A stretch of DNA of 64,000 nt from Aspidiotus rigidus (Eukaryota > Arthropoda > Insecta > Hemiptera > Diaspididae). The translations under genes were made by a program, and so were the position numbers. Below, in pieces: positions 59,750 to 64,000 of this stretch. The DNA is taken from the NCBI GenBank assembly GCA_035079385.1, contig JAVHKY010000003.1, forward strand, positions 27,109,501 to 27,173,500. The letters are read 5' to 3'. The notes under the pieces were generated by a model. It had not been told where the DNA came from and searched no databases. It worked only from the letters and a program-made list of their open reading frames with translations. The first letter of the stretch is position 1. Every line of letters begins with the position of its first letter.

Positions 59750-61529
59750 TGTACAACATTTCCAAAGATCGAAAAAATTCGTCAGAAAATGGAGCCCTGA
59801 GTTCTGACCTTGCAAAATCATTCCTCGTCTTTTATTACGAGGACTACCCACGCACGCCCGACAAGCGTCGCATAGTGACCGCTGGCTTCCCAAACCTTGC
59901 AGGGTCTTTGGGAATGTTTATGCAACTTATTGTACACCTTTTCCGAGTTTCCGAACAAGTAAAGCACACCCTTAAGTATATTAAGATTTCCTATAGGTAT
60001 AGCATCATCAGAGCCGGATATCACTTAAAATCTCTAAAAAAGAGGAGTGGAACCAGTTCTTTGAACAACAACAGCACTTTTTTTCTGAAGTACGTCTTTT
60101 GGAAATCTGCTTTGGCCCCCAAAATTTCGGAAAACGCTCATGCAGCCCGCAAGTCTGAAGAAGTTTGCTCGAGCCTGAAGTAGATCAAAGAAAAAAATTA
60201 CAAATCAGGGTGACAAATGAATTTATTCATACAAATAAAGGAATATATTATCCTTCCGAAAAATTTCAATACATATCCTTTTTAAAGTTTTGGGTCAGAC
60301 CTCCGACTGTTATTCGAAGAAAGCTTCACAAGTTCAACATTTACTGCCACGTTTCTTTTAGAAACATTAAAAACTTTTTCGATCGTCGTTGCAAGTAGGG
60401 CTTGGCGCGTTTGCTCGTATCGTGCGCGCTATTCAACGACGCGAGTTACGACTCAACCTTTGTCGATAAATTCGACATCAATTGAAGGTCGTCGGCTATT
60501 CGTCGTACACAATTTCAAGAAACGAAAGATATACAAGAAGAAGGTTCACTAACATCGTTATCATCATCACCGGTGTATTATTTTCAGCACATCCACATTT
60601 TTAGAGACTTTTGGCGCATAAAGAGATTATGGAAGATAGAAAATTGTCGTCGTCTTTCTGCTCGACATCATTTTCTAAACGGCTTCTTCACATTACACCG
60701 GGTATAATTTGTTTGTTATTTTCATTACATATTCTTTTTTTTCTGGTTTTGTTTTAGCATTCATTATTTCTAGACAGGGCGGTGAACCGAGCAATTGTTC
60801 TCTCGCATTTTCAATTAGAAAGACCAACTAACTCGCTTTTCATAGTTTGCATTAAAAACTCGCGGTAATGTAGCGGAGAGATTATATCGCTAGGAAACAT
60901 TTACGAAGTTGACCGAGTTTTACACCCGACGTGATTTGGTCAGCGACCGTGCCGGCGTGGAGAAATCGACTTGTACGAGTAAAGAGCATTTACGCTGTTA
61001 TGGAAAATCGCACGAACATAACACGTAAAACACGAGGGGGACAGGAACAACCCACAATACGTTTAGCGACAATCGTAAAACCAAACGCAGACTTTCCAAG
61101 GTGATTTCAGATTATTTTGTAGTATAATTTGTCTAGGAAACGCGACTTTTCTAAACCGGACAAAAAGCAGAGAATTTTTTATACTTCAGTGTGAGCAGGT
61201 TATACAAATGTAACTCCTCTAGCGGTGCTTCTTCGACATTACAGAATTTCTGACGTTAGAGAGTTGTATTCGCTTACTCTAAAGTCAGAACGCATCTTCA
61301 AGGGGTAAATTGAATTGATCCATTAAACATACCACTGTCATGATTTCGTATACAAGTGCTACTATAGAATCCAACAAAAGAGTACCTACTGAAACTAATG
61401 AACCTTCCACCTTCATACATGAAATGACCTAAAACTAGAAGTTATAATTGAAATTATTTCGTCGAAGGACAAATATTACCTTACTCCAAACTAAGCAGAA
61501 GTTTCTCTGACAGACCATAGCAAGATTTT
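59750..61529. other. No supported gene
   Basis: The 144-aa plus-strand ORF at 59749-60183 begins at the MITE end and shows no recognisable domain. The rest is without known elements. Confidence 0.4.
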
Positions 61530-61892
61530 TATTTATTTATTTTATTTTAACATGCTGTCAGCTACACTGCACTGGGCTATTTAGCTCCGTGTACAACTAT
61601 GTTATTAAATGTTAGAAAGGCAGTAAGGGAGGTGAATTTTTTATAGATTAATATTGAGTGGAGTCAGTGCGGACAGTTAGGTTTGCTTAGAAGGTTAGGC
61701 AAATAGGTTTGGTGGGGGATTCGTCGTTGTGAAGGAGAAAGATTTGTTTGAAAGTTGCAGAAGTTATTGGGAGACAGAGGACAAAAAGTTGGAGGTTAGG
61801 GTGAGTCTACAAAAGTGAAGCGGAGGTTCTGAGACCTCTGCGCCTAGGCTAAGTTCGAGGCTAGCACAATAAGCTCCCAGGGCAATACCAGA
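61530..61892 (-). pseudogene. LINE 3' end, truncated
   Basis: The minus strand reads GIALGAY, then VSEPPLHFCRLTLT, which fits the RT thumb region of I/Jockey-type LINEs (LGA-SP-SL-E-PPLHLRR pattern). It ends in a TAAAATAAATAAATAAATA tail at 61530-61550. The upstream part is cut by the 3' end of the PLE at about 61893. Confidence 0.5.
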
Positions 61893-61962
61893 CGAAGTCA
61901 TACTCAAGCGAGTACTACAAACGGAGTAATTTACAATTTTAGCCACAGAAATTAAACGACGC

Positions 61963-61997
61963 CGGAGCGCTTTCGATTAAACAATCATTGTCAACGG
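61963..61997 (-). ncRNA. Hammerhead-like motif, variant core
   Basis: CCG/CGG stem I, core TTGACAAT, stem II GATT/AATC, GAAA and GCGC. The stems differ in sequence from those at 4277-4316 yet still pair, a small sign of structural conservation. Confidence 0.4.
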
Positions 61998-62052
61998 GGA
62001 CTGGAAAGCGACTGAACCAACTCCGGCTGTAAACTAGAAACATACGAGGAAA

Positions 62053-64000
62053 TCAGGATTGAACCAGCGAGTCATCACGACGTGAATCATACTCGTAAAC
62101 TAGTTCAATCAACCCCTCATCAGGTATGTACCTGTTGAGCACATTAAGGTCGTCGTTATTTAAATGACGGATTATTTCGATGTGTTCTAACGCTTTCCGC
62201 TTCGAATACGCGTTTTCTCTATAGAGGAGGACCTCGGACCCCTCTTTAATGCTATGGCCGCTAGTGATTAGATGGTCCGCTTCACCTACATTCTTCTTTT
62301 CCCACGCCTTCCTATGTTCAGCGATTCTAATTTTCAACTGACGGCCTGTCTCGCCGATATAAATTCCGTTACAATCCTTACACTCAACTTTATACACACC
62401 ACTCCTCTCGGCCAGTTGGATGGGGTCTTTTAGCCTAACCAATAAACTTTTTATGGTATTAGGGTTGTAATACACAGGCTGAAATCCGAAGGGGCGTAGG
62501 ACACGACTCAATTGAGCTGAAAACTGCCCCGAGAACGGAAGCCTTATCCAACGCTCTCTACTGTTTAGGGCCGTATTGCGGGGGAGGAAGGTGGTGGAAT
62601 CGAGGCATTTTCGAGTAACTTTCCTTTGGATCATAAGGTCAATGTCTAAGTTCACTTCATTCACTCTGGCCAAGTGCTTTATAGTTAATACCTCTTTTTG
62701 GAAGGCTGACTGATTGAGAGGAATACTAGTCAGTCGATGGATTAAGCTGTTAAATCCAGCATATTTATGGGCTACAGGTCAAAAAGATTTTCCGTGGACA
62801 GTAATATCGGTCGCAGTATCTTTCCTGTATATGGCGAATTCATGGATACCTTCTCTATTACAGATCGTCAAATCCAAGTAATTAATAGATGCGCCACCGA
62901 TTTCTAAAGTAAATTTTATAGAAGGATATTGATTATTTAGATACTGGAGAAACTCCAAAAGGAGCTCTCGGGGACCAGTCCACGTACACAACACATCGTC
63001 GACATACCTGTGCCAATAATAAATCTGATCTAAATACGCACTGCTAGAGAAGAACAAATCGAGCTCAAACTTAGACATAAAGACCTCCGAAATGAAAGAA
63101 CCCAAAGGAGAACCGATGGGTATTCCAACCTCTTCAGGAAACTCAAAAAACTAGTTATCGAATTTGCAATAATTGGGAGACCAACAAATATTGAGGAGAT
63201 TGAAAAATTCACCCAATTCTTCTTGGCGAACCTTTGTTTGGATCAAAAGGTCTCCCATATGTTGCATGGCGGTTGCTCTGGGGATATTGGGGAACAGGCC
63301 GACCACATCAAATGAACACAGGGTCGATCCCAGCGGAAGAATATTATCCTTAAGCCTATCAGCCAAGGAAACCGAATTTTTCACCGAGTAAGGTGACTCA
63401 TGGTCAACTCTCGATTTAAACCATCGGTCCAAAAATTTCGCCAGAGCGTACGTGGGGGAGGACACAAAGGATACGATCGGACGCATCGGGTTATCTTTTT
63501 TATGGACTTTTGGTAGCCCGTACAAGAGGGGAGGCACAGGGTTGGGCTCCAGGAGCAATCTTTTTAGCGAGGGAGTTTTAATAATAAATTCACACTCGTT
63601 TATCACACGTCTAACTTCTTTTACGTGTTTAGGAAAATTGAAACTGTCGTTTTCCTTAGCACCACACTGGCCGAGAACGTCATAGACCTTGGAGACGTAG
63701 GAGGACTTCTCCATCACGACAATGGCATTACTTTTGTCAGCCTTCGTGATGATTAAGCCCTCCTCCCTGACCCTCCTCTTTAATCCCTTAATCACCTCAA
63801 TTGCGTAATTGTTTATACGAGGGAGGGGGGGTATTGCTGACAAGAGCAGCACAATTTTTTTGAGTACTAACCCCCGGTCCGATTTTCACCTCGAGGTCGG
63901 CAACAACATTAGCCAAAGCATTACTATTATTAAGAGGGGGTAATCCGAACTTCAACCCTTTCTCTAATAAATTCACCTCATCACTACTGAACTCAACCTG
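62053..64000 (-). pseudogene. PLE reverse transcriptase/GIY-YIG protein, disrupted
   Basis: Reading leftward, LLEKGLKFGLPPLNN lies in the first frame near 63900-63970. Then a frameshift lies near the G7 run at 63825-63831. After it one frame carries ITKADKSNAIVVM, GLPKVHKKDNPMRPIV, motif A CSFDVVGLFPNIP, a TAG stop at 63151-63153, motif B GIPIGSPLGSF, and motif C YVDD at 62995-63006. A TGA stop follows at 62779-62781, then the tail with GVYKV and GIYIG near 62350-62402. The frame continues to NRYIPDEGLIELVYEY and a stop at 62053. The two stops lie in one otherwise open frame, so the copy is young but dead, at least without readthrough. The ORF's own first codon at 63852 is GTG, an artefact of the frameshift. 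Confidence 0.85.

Larger units (their letters stand above)
61893..64000 (-). mobile_element. Penelope-like element, second family, broken and cut by window edge
   Basis: Minus-strand element with 3' UTR (61893-62052, homologous to the 4224-4388 segment of the fold-back copy) and coding region 62053-64000. The 5' part lies beyond the window. Relation to the first family is distant: similar motif order, little nucleotide similarity. Confidence 0.85.

Noticed and set aside
59749..60183. 144-aa ORF as a host gene
   Set aside because: No recognisable domain, starts at the edge of a MITE, no splice or promoter evidence; left as unassigned.

Overview
The window reads as non-genic eukaryotic DNA, most likely from an arthropod. 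It is AT-rich, has no operon structure, and I recognised no host gene, tRNA or rRNA. Almost everything that can be identified is transposable-element or satellite DNA. The element set (Penelope-like retroelements with GIY-YIG endonuclease, Jockey- and I-type LINEs, a pogo/Tigger element, hAT-like MITEs and a Helentron/DINE-like repeat) fits an insect or other arthropod. No species is claimed.

The best-preserved object is a complete Penelope-like element (PLE) at 51495-54560. It is flanked by a 10-bp target duplication and carries one long uninterrupted ORF with reverse transcriptase and GIY-YIG domains. About 460 bp of its 3' end is repeated in inverted orientation at its 5' end, with a hammerhead-like ribozyme motif in each arm. 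Decayed relatives lie at 430-1693, 5128-5316, 24062-24805 and 56283-57075. A second PLE family runs off the right edge on the minus strand (61893-64000, broken by two stops and a frameshift). Its 3' end alone forms a near-perfect 760-bp fold-back insertion at 3665-4424. A third family forms a fold-back insertion at 11707-12508. All three show the same layout: inverted 3' end, then sense 3' end, then a short 3' tail absent from the inverted copy, inside a 10-14 bp target duplication.

The second theme is a 45-bp minisatellite (core CTCGAGCTATATATGATAGG, then a G-rich/A-rich half). It forms arrays of about 23, 16 and 10 copies (2632-3660, 32890-33625, 33860-34306) and shorter runs at about 15, 19, 20-21, 23, 40 and 50 kb. 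It sits between two conserved ends, called A and B here, that share an inverted GGGAACCTGTTTTAT motif. End B closes with a short hairpin. This suggests a Helentron/HINE-type non-autonomous element whose internal minisatellite expands and receives further copies of the family.

Remaining recognisable pieces: an RT C-terminal LINE fragment inside a 1.8-kb element with 160-bp inverted ends (4967-6784); a 305-bp tandem repeat cut by an I-type LINE tail (9420-10740); a Tigger element (21915-22673) inside a larger fold-back (20865-23772); a Jockey-type LINE relic (29220-30300); three I-type LINE relics (36360-37390, 41400-42960, 46130-47650), one carrying a hAT-like MITE; and several short MITEs. 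The long gaps between these show no supported gene.
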